Source: Candidatus Babelota bacterium (GTDB lineage Bacteria > JAGOBX01). From it: a stretch of 7,099 bases of DNA. A program made the translations under genes and the position numbers. Of the stretch, positions 1 to 6,116 are shown in pieces (within the stretch, counting starts at the first letter, position 1; the number at the start of each line of letters is the position of its first letter). The notes beneath the pieces were generated by a model. The model saw nothing but the letters and a program-made list of their open reading frames with translations, searched no databases and had not been told where the DNA came from. Location: contig JAGOBX010000177.1 in NCBI GenBank assembly GCA_017999075.1, positions 1-7,099 on the forward strand, written 5' to 3'.

Positions 1-195
1 TTCAAGCCGTAAGATCAACTCATTTATAAGAGTCCCTTTGCGTGCAGCTTCCCACCCTTCAAAAAGTATGATTACCGGAATTTTAAGGTCTTTTGCCTCT
101 CTTTGAAGTTCGCCAAGTTTCAATTCCAGCGGTTCAATAATTTTTTTGTATTCTTCTTTTTCAATAGTTTTAGATAAATCCACTTTTTCTAACAT
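1..195 (-). CDS. PPK2-family polyphosphate:nucleotide phosphotransferase (possibly polyP:AMP phosphotransferase), N-terminal fragment
   Basis: This is the first 65 codons of a gene that runs off the left edge of the window. Reading right to left it starts with ATG at 195, preceded by GGGAGG (203-208) at 7 nt spacing. The product begins MLEKVDLSKTI, then an amphipathic helical stretch ending LGELQREAKDLKIPVII (residues 28-44), then a P-loop-like segment FEGWEAARKGTLINEL (45-60). A Lys-rich helix leading into an FEGW-(x)-AA-x-KGT motif is typical of the PPK2 family, which moves phosphate between polyP and AMP, ADP or GDP. The Leu-Glu-Lys-Val-Asp start resembles proteins annotated as polyP:AMP phosphotransferases, but the subclass cannot be settled from 65 residues. 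Arg51 sits where the family usually has Gly (or a small residue) in the Walker A loop. It lies 63 nt downstream of ppk1 on the same strand with no convincing terminator between, so it is probably the last or a later gene of the ppx-ppk1 operon. Confidence 0.85.
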   Translation of the reverse strand, partial: MLEKVDLSKTIEKEEYKKIIEPLELKLGELQREAKDLKIPVIILFEGWEAARKGTLINELILRLE

Positions 196-258
196 TTTAA
201 CGCCTCCCGAAAAAATATTTATTTAAAGATGAATTTTTTTACATCTTACACACACTGT

Positions 259-2388
259 TTATCTGTCGTCTGCACTTTTCCTTACCACAAATTTATGTTT
301 TGCTTTTTTTAAATTTTTCTTCTCATGTTTTTTTATTCCTTCATAAACCTGTTTAAAATAATTCTTATTATCTTTACTTTTTTTTAAAATCGGTTTATAT
401 GAGCCTGTCGGCTGTAAAATATATGAATTAACAGTATCGTCAAGCTGAAGTTTAATTATCTTCTGAATAAATTTTCTGCTTTGCTCATTTCTAACGGGAA
501 ATAATAATTCTATTCGCCTGTCTAGATTTCTTGTCATTAAATCCGCGCTTGATAAATAATATTCTTCATTTCCGCCGTTATAAAAATAATACATTCTGGC
601 ATGTTCAAGAAATCTTCCTACAATACTTTTTACTTTTATGTTATCACTGATTTTTTTTATGCCGGGACGTAATATGCATATTCCCCTGACTATCAAATCT
701 ATTTTAACTCCTGCAATAGAAGCTTTATACATTGCCTCAACTATTTCTTTGTCATAAAGTGCATTCATTTTGGCTATTATCCTGGCTTTACCGCCATTTT
801 TAGCGTTTTCAGTTTCTCTATTTATCATAGAAACTATTTTGTTGCGTAAATCTATCGGCGCAATTGAAACATTATTAAAACCTGTAGGCATCGAAAATCC
901 CGTTAATAAATTAAATAATGATGAAATATCTTCCCCAAAACCGTCATCTGATGTAAAAAAACTGAAATCAGTATAAATCTGAGCAGTTATTTCATTATAA
1001 TTTCCTGTACCCAAATGAATATATTTTTTTATCTCATTTTTTTCTTTTCTGATTACCATAAGCGCTTTAGCGTGAGTTTTGAGTCCGGCTATCCCGTAAA
1101 TAACATGGGCTCCAGCATCCTGAAGTTTTTTGGTCCATTCGATATTTCTTTTTTCATCAAACCTTGCCGTCAATTCAACTACTGCAGTAACGTATTTCCC
1201 TTTTTCTGCAGCTTTTACCAACGCTTTAATTACAGGAGAATTTGAACTTGCTCTGTAAAGCAATTGCTTAATTGCAAGCGTATCCGGATCATCTGCCGCT
1301 TGATTGACCAATTCTACAACAGGTTCATACGAATGGTACGGATGAAATAAAACAAAATCTTTTCTTTCAATTTCTTCAAAAATATCCTTGCCTGAAAAGT
1401 TCGAATCAAAAATCGGTACCAATGGCAAATCTTTCAAATCCTGTCTGTCTATTTTTCTGTACAATTCCATCAAATCATTTAAATTCAGCAATCCGTTTAT
1501 TTGATAAATATCATTTCTTTTTAAATTATTTTTTTCTATTAAAGTGTTAAGTATTCTTGGAGGAAGACCGTTTTCATATTCAAACTTTGTAACTGATCTT
1601 TTGTGCATTTGTTTAATTGTAGTTTCCAGTTCCTGAAGTAAATCAGAAGTTTCATCAGCTTCATCAATCGTAAAATCCGCATCCCTTGTAATTTTTATTA
1701 TATGCGCAGATTCAATATCATATCCGTTATAAATTTGATCTACAAACAATTTTATAACATTTTCAATAGGAATAAATTTATTATGGGTTTCAATTTTTAT
1801 GAATCTTCCCTGTATATTAGTGGGAATTTCTATAAACGATAAATTGCTGCGTTCAATTACATTTCCTATTTCTTCGCGAGGCGATAATCCAACAGCAAGA
1901 TATAATCTCCCTGTTACAAGATTTGGAAACGGATGAGTCGGTCCTACTGAAATAGGAGTAAGAATAGGTTTTATCTCGCGTTCAAAAAAAACAGTCAGAA
2001 ACGTTTTATATCTAACCAATGACTCAAAATCAAAAATTATTTCAACTCCTTGTTTTTTAAGAAGCGGAACTAACTTTTTGTAAAATATCAAATATTGATT
2101 TTTCAATAATTTTTTTACTCGTTCGCGTATGCTTTTGAGTTCTATTTCCGGTTTTATCGAATCAGGAGAACTCCCTTCAATTATCCCGGCATCCTTATGT
2201 TTCTTGACTCCTGCCACGCGAACCATAAAAAATTCTTCAAGATTTGAAGACACTATTGATAAAAATTTTACGCGTTCAAGCAAAGGATTTTCTTTTTCAA
2301 ATGATTCAGCAAGAACTCTGTTATTAAATTCAAGCCAGCTATATTGAGGATTAATATAATATTTAGAATTATTTAAATCAATTTTCAT
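259..2388 (-). CDS. ppk1: Polyphosphate kinase 1 (PPK1)
   Basis: This enzyme reversibly polymerises the gamma-phosphate of ATP into inorganic polyP through a phosphohistidine intermediate. The 709-residue length is normal for the family. The N-terminal domain is recognisable from SWLEFNNRVL (17-26) and SSNLEEFFMVRVAG (47-60), and the next domain from THPFPNLVTGRLY (151-163). The two PLD-like catalytic domains follow. KTHAK carries His439, the counterpart of the autophosphorylated His435 of E. coli PPK, and HLGTGNYNE carries His458, the counterpart of His454, with the same 19-residue spacing. Arg379 (LLYRAS) and Arg409 (TARFDEKRN) match the E. coli Mg-binding Arg375 and Arg405, also with the same 30-residue spacing. 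RFLEHARMYYF (592-602) and SADLMTRNLDRRIELLFPV (614-632) are the usual C-terminal signatures. All key residues are present, so it should be active. A Lys-rich tail (about 662-709) extends past the conserved core. The ATG at 2388 is preceded by GAGAG (2395-2399) and lies 1 nt after the ppx stop, so translational coupling is likely. Confidence 0.97.
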   Translation of the reverse strand: MKIDLNNSKYYINPQYSWLEFNNRVLAESFEKENPLLERVKFLSIVSSNLEEFFMVRVAGVKKHKDAGIIEGSSPDSIKPEIELKSIRERVKKLLKNQYLIFYKKLVPLLKKQGVEIIFDFESLVRYKTFLTVFFEREIKPILTPISVGPTHPFPNLVTGRLYLAVGLSPREEIGNVIERSNLSFIEIPTNIQGRFIKIETHNKFIPIENVIKLFVDQIYNGYDIESAHIIKITRDADFTIDEADETSDLLQELETTIKQMHKRSVTKFEYENGLPPRILNTLIEKNNLKRNDIYQINGLLNLNDLMELYRKIDRQDLKDLPLVPIFDSNFSGKDIFEEIERKDFVLFHPYHSYEPVVELVNQAADDPDTLAIKQLLYRASSNSPVIKALVKAAEKGKYVTAVVELTARFDEKRNIEWTKKLQDAGAHVIYGIAGLKTHAKALMVIRKEKNEIKKYIHLGTGNYNEITAQIYTDFSFFTSDDGFGEDISSLFNLLTGFSMPTGFNNVSIAPIDLRNKIVSMINRETENAKNGGKARIIAKMNALYDKEIVEAMYKASIAGVKIDLIVRGICILRPGIKKISDNIKVKSIVGRFLEHARMYYFYNGGNEEYYLSSADLMTRNLDRRIELLFPVRNEQSRKFIQKIIKLQLDDTVNSYILQPTGSYKPILKKSKDNKNYFKQVYEGIKKHEKKNLKKAKHKFVVRKSADDR

Positions 2389-2389
2389 A

Positions 2390-3946
2390 TCATTCTCTCG
2401 ACAATTTTAAAGTCAGTCCAAAAAAACTTTCAAACAAATCAGATTTGCTTAATACTATATCCCTTAAAATTTCTATGTGATCTCCATAACTGCTTTTTAT
2501 TTTTATAAAAAGTTCGCATTCGTTCTCGCAAATATTTACCCTTAAAGATTCTATAAGTTGAGTGTGTGATCTGTCCAAAGCATCGGATATTCTAAGTATC
2601 GCCGCTAAACTCGAAATAATCAGCCGTTTATTAACAGGCAAAACAGAATAAGCGGAATGTTCAGGTTTCGGAGGGGATTTTCTATGATACCTCGCTATCT
2701 GCGCTATTATTATCATATCTTCTGCTGTCAAACCAAGTATCTCCGAAGCAGTTATTAAATTCGCAGAATGTTTGTGGTGACCTTTAGAACTTACAAAATA
2801 TCCTATGTCATGAAGCAATGAAGCTACTTCAAGATATATGCCTGCTTTAGGTTCAAAATTATAAAAATCAAACATTCCGTTAAAAATCATTTTCGACAAC
2901 TTTCTAACATGTTCCGAATGTTCATAATCAAATTTATATTTATGCCCTATTTCAAGAGCTCCGGTAATTATATTTTCTGATGTTATATCTGTAAATTCAG
3001 CATAACAGTTATCTTTTAATTTCGGAAGTTTGTTAATCAGAGCTATTGTTCGGTTCATATCTGGAATTATTATTGATTTGGCATCAATCAGCAAACTTAT
3101 TTTCTGAATTATTGATAATGAAATTTTTACAGTTTTCACATTATCTTCCTGAGATTTTAAAACAGATTGCAATTCAAAGTTACTTAATTTATCTATTGAT
3201 TTGACATACTTTTGAAATGACAGTTTTGTAAACCGGAACGATTCTGCGTTTTTTCCAAATCCAGTCTTTTTCAAACAATTCAGTATATCTTCGTTTACAA
3301 CCACAAATTTATCTATATTTTTATGATTTTCAGGCAGAAAATTCAATGATGTCAAAAATTTGGTCGATAAATAATTATAATAAACATCCATAGATTTTTT
3401 TTGAATATCAAGAGTCTTTACCATTCTTGCAGCGCCTATATTCTGTGTTTCAGAAAATACAATCTTTCCTTTAGACTGAAGAATCAGAATTGTTGTACCC
3501 ACACCTAATACTATTATCAGTATATCAGAATTCTTGTCGCTTATAATTTTTTTTATGTTTTCTATTATCAACTCAGTTTCGACTACTGGTTCTATTAATT
3601 CTATCTTTATATCTGTTTCATTTAAAACCCTGTCTATCATAGTGTCAAGGTTTCCTGCTTCTTTGAGGTTAGATACAGCAATAGTTTTAAAGTTTTCAAC
3701 TTTATATGATGTAAGCAATTCCTGAAAATTTTTTATAATTTTTATCAAATCGTTTATTGTATTATTAGTTATCTGTCCATGAGAAAAAATATCTTTGCCT
3801 AAAGAAACTGGCACCCACAATTCTTCTATTTTCCGCAATTTATCCTTAGGCATTGTTTCACTTATATTCAGTCTTACAGAATCCATTGTTATATCTATCA
3901 AGCCAATTGTATAAGTATTGGATTTTTTAACCTTACTTTTCTTCAT
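2390..3946 (-). CDS. ppx: Ppx/GppA-family exopolyphosphatase homologue with C-terminal HD domain; phosphatase motifs degenerate
   Basis: The 518-residue protein has the two-part layout of long Ppx proteins: an N-terminal actin-fold (ASKHA) phosphatase module (about 1-310) and a C-terminal HD-type domain (about 335-500). Family membership shows in GLIDITMDSVRLNI (15-28, replacing the usual DIGSNS-x-RL), TIAVSNLKEAGN (88-99, usual VATSALREA-N), IELIEPVVETELI (115-127, usual GEEEARLI region) and VLGVGTTIL (146-154, usual DIGGGSTEL). In that last motif the conserved Asp and Glu are Val146 and Ile153, so phosphatase activity is doubtful. The HD domain is well conserved: His343, HD at 379-380, HHKHS at 390-394, ARYHR at 418-422 and RISDALDRSH (452-461) with Asp455. 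The ATG at 3946 is chosen (GAGGG at 3956-3960, 9 nt away); an in-frame TTG at 3949 would add one residue. It is the first gene of the leftward polyP operon, directly before ppk1. It could be a polyP or nucleotide sensor rather than a hydrolase. Confidence 0.9.
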   Translation of the reverse strand: MKKSKVKKSNTYTIGLIDITMDSVRLNISETMPKDKLRKIEELWVPVSLGKDIFSHGQITNNTINDLIKIIKNFQELLTSYKVENFKTIAVSNLKEAGNLDTMIDRVLNETDIKIELIEPVVETELIIENIKKIISDKNSDILIIVLGVGTTILILQSKGKIVFSETQNIGAARMVKTLDIQKKSMDVYYNYLSTKFLTSLNFLPENHKNIDKFVVVNEDILNCLKKTGFGKNAESFRFTKLSFQKYVKSIDKLSNFELQSVLKSQEDNVKTVKISLSIIQKISLLIDAKSIIIPDMNRTIALINKLPKLKDNCYAEFTDITSENIITGALEIGHKYKFDYEHSEHVRKLSKMIFNGMFDFYNFEPKAGIYLEVASLLHDIGYFVSSKGHHKHSANLITASEILGLTAEDMIIIAQIARYHRKSPPKPEHSAYSVLPVNKRLIISSLAAILRISDALDRSHTQLIESLRVNICENECELFIKIKSSYGDHIEILRDIVLSKSDLFESFFGLTLKLSRE

Positions 3947-3985
3947 CAAAAATATCCCTCAATTTTTTACATTTAACAATATTGT

Positions 3986-4014
3986 ATTTTAATATAAATA
4001 ATTAAAATTGTCAA
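3986..4014 (-). promoter_or_regulatory. Sigma70-type promoter of the leftward ppx-ppk1-PPK2 operon
   Basis: On the minus strand TTGACA (4009-4014) is followed after exactly 17 nt by TAAAAT (3986-3991). This is a perfect -35 box and a 5-of-6 match -10 box at the optimal spacing. Transcription would begin near 3979, giving a leader of about 33 nt that contains the GAGGG ribosome site before the ppx ATG at 3946. Very AT-rich DNA yields chance -10 boxes easily, but the complete TTGACA with correct spacing, orientation and distance makes this one credible. Confidence 0.75.
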
Positions 4015-4031
4015 ATTAAATAATTGACAAT
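4007..4031. repeat. Inverted repeat spanning both divergent -35 boxes
   Basis: ATTGTCAA (4007-4014) and TTGACAAT (4024-4031) are perfect 8-nt inverted copies separated by 9 nt (ATTAAATAA), with the centre at 4019. Each arm contains the -35 hexamer of one of the two divergent promoters. The symmetry may simply result from two consensus -35 boxes facing away from each other, but two extra matching bases beyond each hexamer leave room for a dimeric regulator site that would control both operons. No known operator consensus was recognised. Confidence 0.6.
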
Positions 4032-4052
4032 AATATAACTTAATAATATAAT
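4024..4052 (+). promoter_or_regulatory. Consensus sigma70-type promoter of ppgK
   Basis: TTGACA (4024-4029), a 17-nt spacer (4030-4046) and TATAAT (4047-4052) form a full-consensus housekeeping promoter. The predicted transcript start is near 4059, giving a short leader of about 28 nt ending at the ppgK ATG (4087). Both hexamers and the spacing are ideal, so strong transcription is expected unless a repressor acts on the overlapping inverted repeat. The short leader leaves no room for a riboswitch. Confidence 0.85.
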
Positions 4053-4074
4053 TCTAAAAAAATAATTACATTTG

Positions 4075-4079
4075 AAGGA
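4075..4079 (+). promoter_or_regulatory. Ribosome binding site that fixes the ppgK start
   Basis: AAGGA at 4075-4079 lies 7 nt before the ATG at 4087. A longer reading from an in-frame TTG at 4072 would translate this element as MKEAT, would have no ribosome site of its own, and would begin only about 13 nt from the predicted transcript start. The ATG at 4087 is therefore the better start. Confidence 0.8.
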
Positions 4080-4086
4080 AGCAACT

Positions 4087-4827
4087 ATGAAAAACAATGT
4101 TTTAGGTATTGATGTCGGAGGTTCTGGAATTAAAGGATCTATAGTTAATGTTCAAACAGGCCAATTATTGTCAGAACGTTTCCGTCTGCCTACTCCTGAA
4201 AAAGGCAAACCTGAAGATATTGCAGCTACTATTTCAGAAATAATCAAACATTTTAATTGGAAAAATAAAATCGGATGCGGATTCCCTGCAGCTATAAACA
4301 AAGGGGTTTCTTTAACTGCAGCCAATATTCATAAAAATTGGATTGGATTGAATATTGAAAATTTTTTCAAAAAAAAAACAGGATGCGAATTCAAGGTTAT
4401 AAATGATGCTGATGCTGCAGGCCTTGCAGAAATGAATTTCGGAGCAGGAAAAAAATCAAATGGAACAGTTCTGATGCTGACCGTAGGAACAGGTATTGGA
4501 ACCGCACTATTCATTAATCATAATCTTTTACCCAACACAGAACTTGGACATATTGAACTTTCGGGAAAAGACGTTGAATTATACGCTTCAGACGCAGTAC
4601 GTAAAAAAAAAGATTTATCTTATAAAAAATGGGCTATTCGTTTTAATAAATACCTTATAAAAATGAATTCATTATTTTATCCTGATTTAATTATTCTCGG
4701 CGGCGGAATAGTCAAAAAAAAAGAAAAATATTTCAAATATTTAGCGTTAAATTCAAAAATTATTCCTGCTGCCTTAGGAAATGATGCTGGAATAATCGGA
4801 GCTGCTTCGTTCGCATCAGGATTATAA
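4087..4827 (+). CDS. ppgK: Polyphosphate glucokinase (PPGK, ROK/ASKHA family)
   Basis: This cytosolic kinase phosphorylates glucose to glucose-6-phosphate using polyP as phosphate donor. The 246-residue product has all the hallmarks of bacterial PPGK, from comparison with remembered mycobacterial sequences. GIDVGGSGIKG (7-17) is the phosphate-binding loop. TPEKGKPEDIA (36-46) fits the TP-x-x-x-x-P region associated with polyP use. TAANIHKNWIG (77-87) and INDADAAGLAE (105-115) follow, the latter with the probable catalytic base Asp107. LTVGTGIGTA (131-140), PNTELGHIE (149-157), the Lys-rich segment before YKKWA (179-183), LGGGIVKK (204-211) and ALGNDAGIIGAA (229-240) complete the fold. The Cys-rich zinc motif of ordinary ROK kinases is absent, as expected for PPGK. 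ATP use in addition to polyP cannot be judged from sequence. It is transcribed divergently from ppx-ppk1, which places a polyP consumer opposite the polyP synthase. Three runs of 9-10 A lie inside the gene. Confidence 0.96.
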   Translation: MKNNVLGIDVGGSGIKGSIVNVQTGQLLSERFRLPTPEKGKPEDIAATISEIIKHFNWKNKIGCGFPAAINKGVSLTAANIHKNWIGLNIENFFKKKTGCEFKVINDADAAGLAEMNFGAGKKSNGTVLMLTVGTGIGTALFINHNLLPNTELGHIELSGKDVELYASDAVRKKKDLSYKKWAIRFNKYLIKMNSLFYPDLIILGGGIVKKKEKYFKYLALNSKIIPAALGNDAGIIGAASFASGL

Positions 4828-4887
4828 TTTTATACCGTATGTTTCCAATATCAGTATAGTTCTGTTAAATTTTTTTTAATGACGGAC

Positions 4888-4893
4888 GGAGGA
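4888..4893 (+). promoter_or_regulatory. Strong ribosome binding site for a TTG start
   Basis: GGAGGA at 4888-4893 is a near-ideal Shine-Dalgarno sequence 7 nt before TTG at 4901. It supports TTG as the real initiation codon of the downstream membrane-protein gene, and the hydrophobic N-terminal helix that follows immediately agrees with that start. No ATG is found in frame close by. Confidence 0.8.
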
Positions 4894-4900
4894 ATTAAAT

Positions 4901-6046
4901 TTGAATCATTCTTCTAATCTGTTTTTATTATTTTTATTAGTACCTGTAATAAGTTCAACTTTTATCGCTATTTGGTTTATTTTATACATTCAAAGAAAAA
5001 ACCGCAAGTCTTTTCAAAACACAGCTAATAATATTGGCGGTTCAGTAATAGGTCTCAACGAAATATCAGGAATTTTCCAGAATACAGATTATACTATAAA
5101 ATATATTCATAGAAAAAAAAATACCCCGCCTCAATGTTGCATTACTGTAAAAGGCAAATCTTCTGCTTTTCCAATAACTTTTTTACGGGAATCGTCAATA
5201 CATAATTTTGTAAAACGCATAAAACTTTCTTATGAAATTCAAACTAATGATCCCGAATTTGATAACACTGTATATATAATTTCAAGAAATAATTTGTTTA
5301 TACAATCTGTAATCTTGTCTCCTGATATAAAAAAAAATATTTTAACCCTTTTTTTGAATATCAAAAATCTTTATAAAATAGAATTTAATAACCTCGGTGC
5401 TGTTCTATATCTTTCTCCATGCGAAATTGATTCTCTCGACAAAGAATTCATAGAAAAATCAGTTTCCATGCTTTCACATACATTACTTCAAATTTCTATG
5501 GTTCCAAAAATCGGACTTCAAACTCCGATTTCTTTTGATATTATTCATTATTCTGTATTTTCGTTGTATTCAATTATAGGAATAATTCTATTTATTTATG
5601 CGTTATCTTACTATAAACCTTTGTTCCACGAACCATATTTTTATGGTATTATATACGGAATTATTGCATTTTTAATCCTGATATTTTTTACTTTTTTTTC
5701 TGTACGCGGCAGATCCAACTCCCATATAATTTTCTTTATATGTTTAATAACCGGATTGCTCGGGTTTATTTTTACAGGCATAGGCGCAACTTTAACTTAC
5801 AATGGCTATTTTGATAAATCTGAAGAAGCAAATCATCAAGTGAGTATTACTAATAAATATACTGTACGTAATAAAAATTCGCATTCCTACTATATCGAAT
5901 TTAAATATTGGGATTCAAATCAAAAAATAATATCGTATTCAGTTGGTTCGGATTTTTATTATAATGTAGATATAAATCAAAAAATAATAATTGTTACCCG
6001 CAAAGGAAAATTGGGATTTGAATGGGTCAAATCAATTTTAAAATAA
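4901..6046 (+). CDS. Unrecognised membrane protein, four predicted helices with a terminal beta-rich domain
   Basis: I do not recognise this 381-residue protein. It starts at TTG with a strong ribosome site. Visible architecture: helix 1 (about 6-30) followed by basic QRKNRK; a soluble domain (about 31-212) of mixed strands and helices; helices 2 (about 216-236), 3 (about 246-268) and 4 (about 275-298), with the basic loop SVRGRSNS between 3 and 4; and a C-terminal domain (about 300-381), likely strand-rich, ending GKLGFEWVKSILK. By the positive-inside rule the large middle domain is cytoplasmic and the C-terminal domain extracytoplasmic. No catalytic motif was seen; CC at 79-80 is the only adjacent cysteine pair. 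The C-terminal part loosely recalls small membrane-anchored domains of unknown function such as DUF3592, but this is only an impression. The gene follows ppgK by 73 nt on the same strand, so it may be cotranscribed, but a functional link to polyP is unproven. Confidence 0.85.
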   Translation: MNHSSNLFLLFLLVPVISSTFIAIWFILYIQRKNRKSFQNTANNIGGSVIGLNEISGIFQNTDYTIKYIHRKKNTPPQCCITVKGKSSAFPITFLRESSIHNFVKRIKLSYEIQTNDPEFDNTVYIISRNNLFIQSVILSPDIKKNILTLFLNIKNLYKIEFNNLGAVLYLSPCEIDSLDKEFIEKSVSMLSHTLLQISMVPKIGLQTPISFDIIHYSVFSLYSIIGIILFIYALSYYKPLFHEPYFYGIIYGIIAFLILIFFTFFSVRGRSNSHIIFFICLITGLLGFIFTGIGATLTYNGYFDKSEEANHQVSITNKYTVRNKNSHSYYIEFKYWDSNQKIISYSVGSDFYYNVDINQKIIIVTRKGKLGFEWVKSILK

Positions 6047-6069
6047 AATTCTCAGTTTCAAGTTTCAGC

Positions 6070-6108
6070 AAAAAAAATGCGGCAAATAAATTTTCTATTT
6101 ACCGCATT
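6070..6108 (-). terminator. Intrinsic terminator of the DD-peptidase gene
   Basis: Read on the minus strand, a stem of about 13 bp (6096-6108 pairing with 6076-6088, GC-rich core GCGG/CCGC, 7-nt loop) is followed by a run of T from 8 A on the plus strand (6070-6077). The only irregular position, 6083/6101, is a G-U wobble in the minus-strand RNA but a C-A mismatch in plus-strand RNA. The structure therefore suits the leftward transcript best. It begins about 8 nt after the peptidase stop codon. It may also weakly stop the convergent rightward transcript, which lacks a proper U tract after the hairpin. Confidence 0.85.
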
Positions 6109-6116
6109 GCTTCAAA

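Noticed and set aside
226-247. Inverted repeat AAGATG / CATCTT between ppk1 and the PPK2 gene, a possible terminator
   Set aside because: The stem is only 6 bp with two-thirds A-T pairs and a 10-nt loop, and it is not followed directly by a clean T run on the minus strand. It is too weak to call, so cotranscription is assumed.
770-1245. Small plus-strand open frames opposite ppk1 (770-976, 1015-1245; also 2129-2347)
   Set aside because: They lie wholly antisense to a strongly conserved ppk1, have no recognisable domain and show no convincing ribosome site. They are shadows of the real gene.
3534-3725. Plus-strand open frame inside ppx, and minus-strand frame 4329-4514 inside ppgK
   Set aside because: Both are fully antisense to recognised genes and have low-complexity, domain-free translations.
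3947-3949. TTG at 3949 as start of ppx
   Set aside because: An ATG follows immediately at 3946 with the ribosome site still at workable spacing (9 nt). The difference is a single residue and ATG is preferred.
4007-4031. Pho box or CIRCE element in the divergent promoter region
   Set aside because: A Pho box needs direct repeats resembling CTGTCAT, whereas this is inverted. The arms do not match the CIRCE sequence despite the same 9-nt spacer. Only a generic inverted repeat is claimed.
4072-4086. Longer ppgK starting at TTG 4072
   Set aside because: The extra codons overlap the AAGGA ribosome site, and known PPGK proteins begin shortly before the GIDVGGSG loop.
4828-4900. Terminator or separate promoter between ppgK and the membrane-protein gene
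   Set aside because: There is a T run (4870-4877) but no stem before it, and no -35/-10 pair with acceptable spacing was found.
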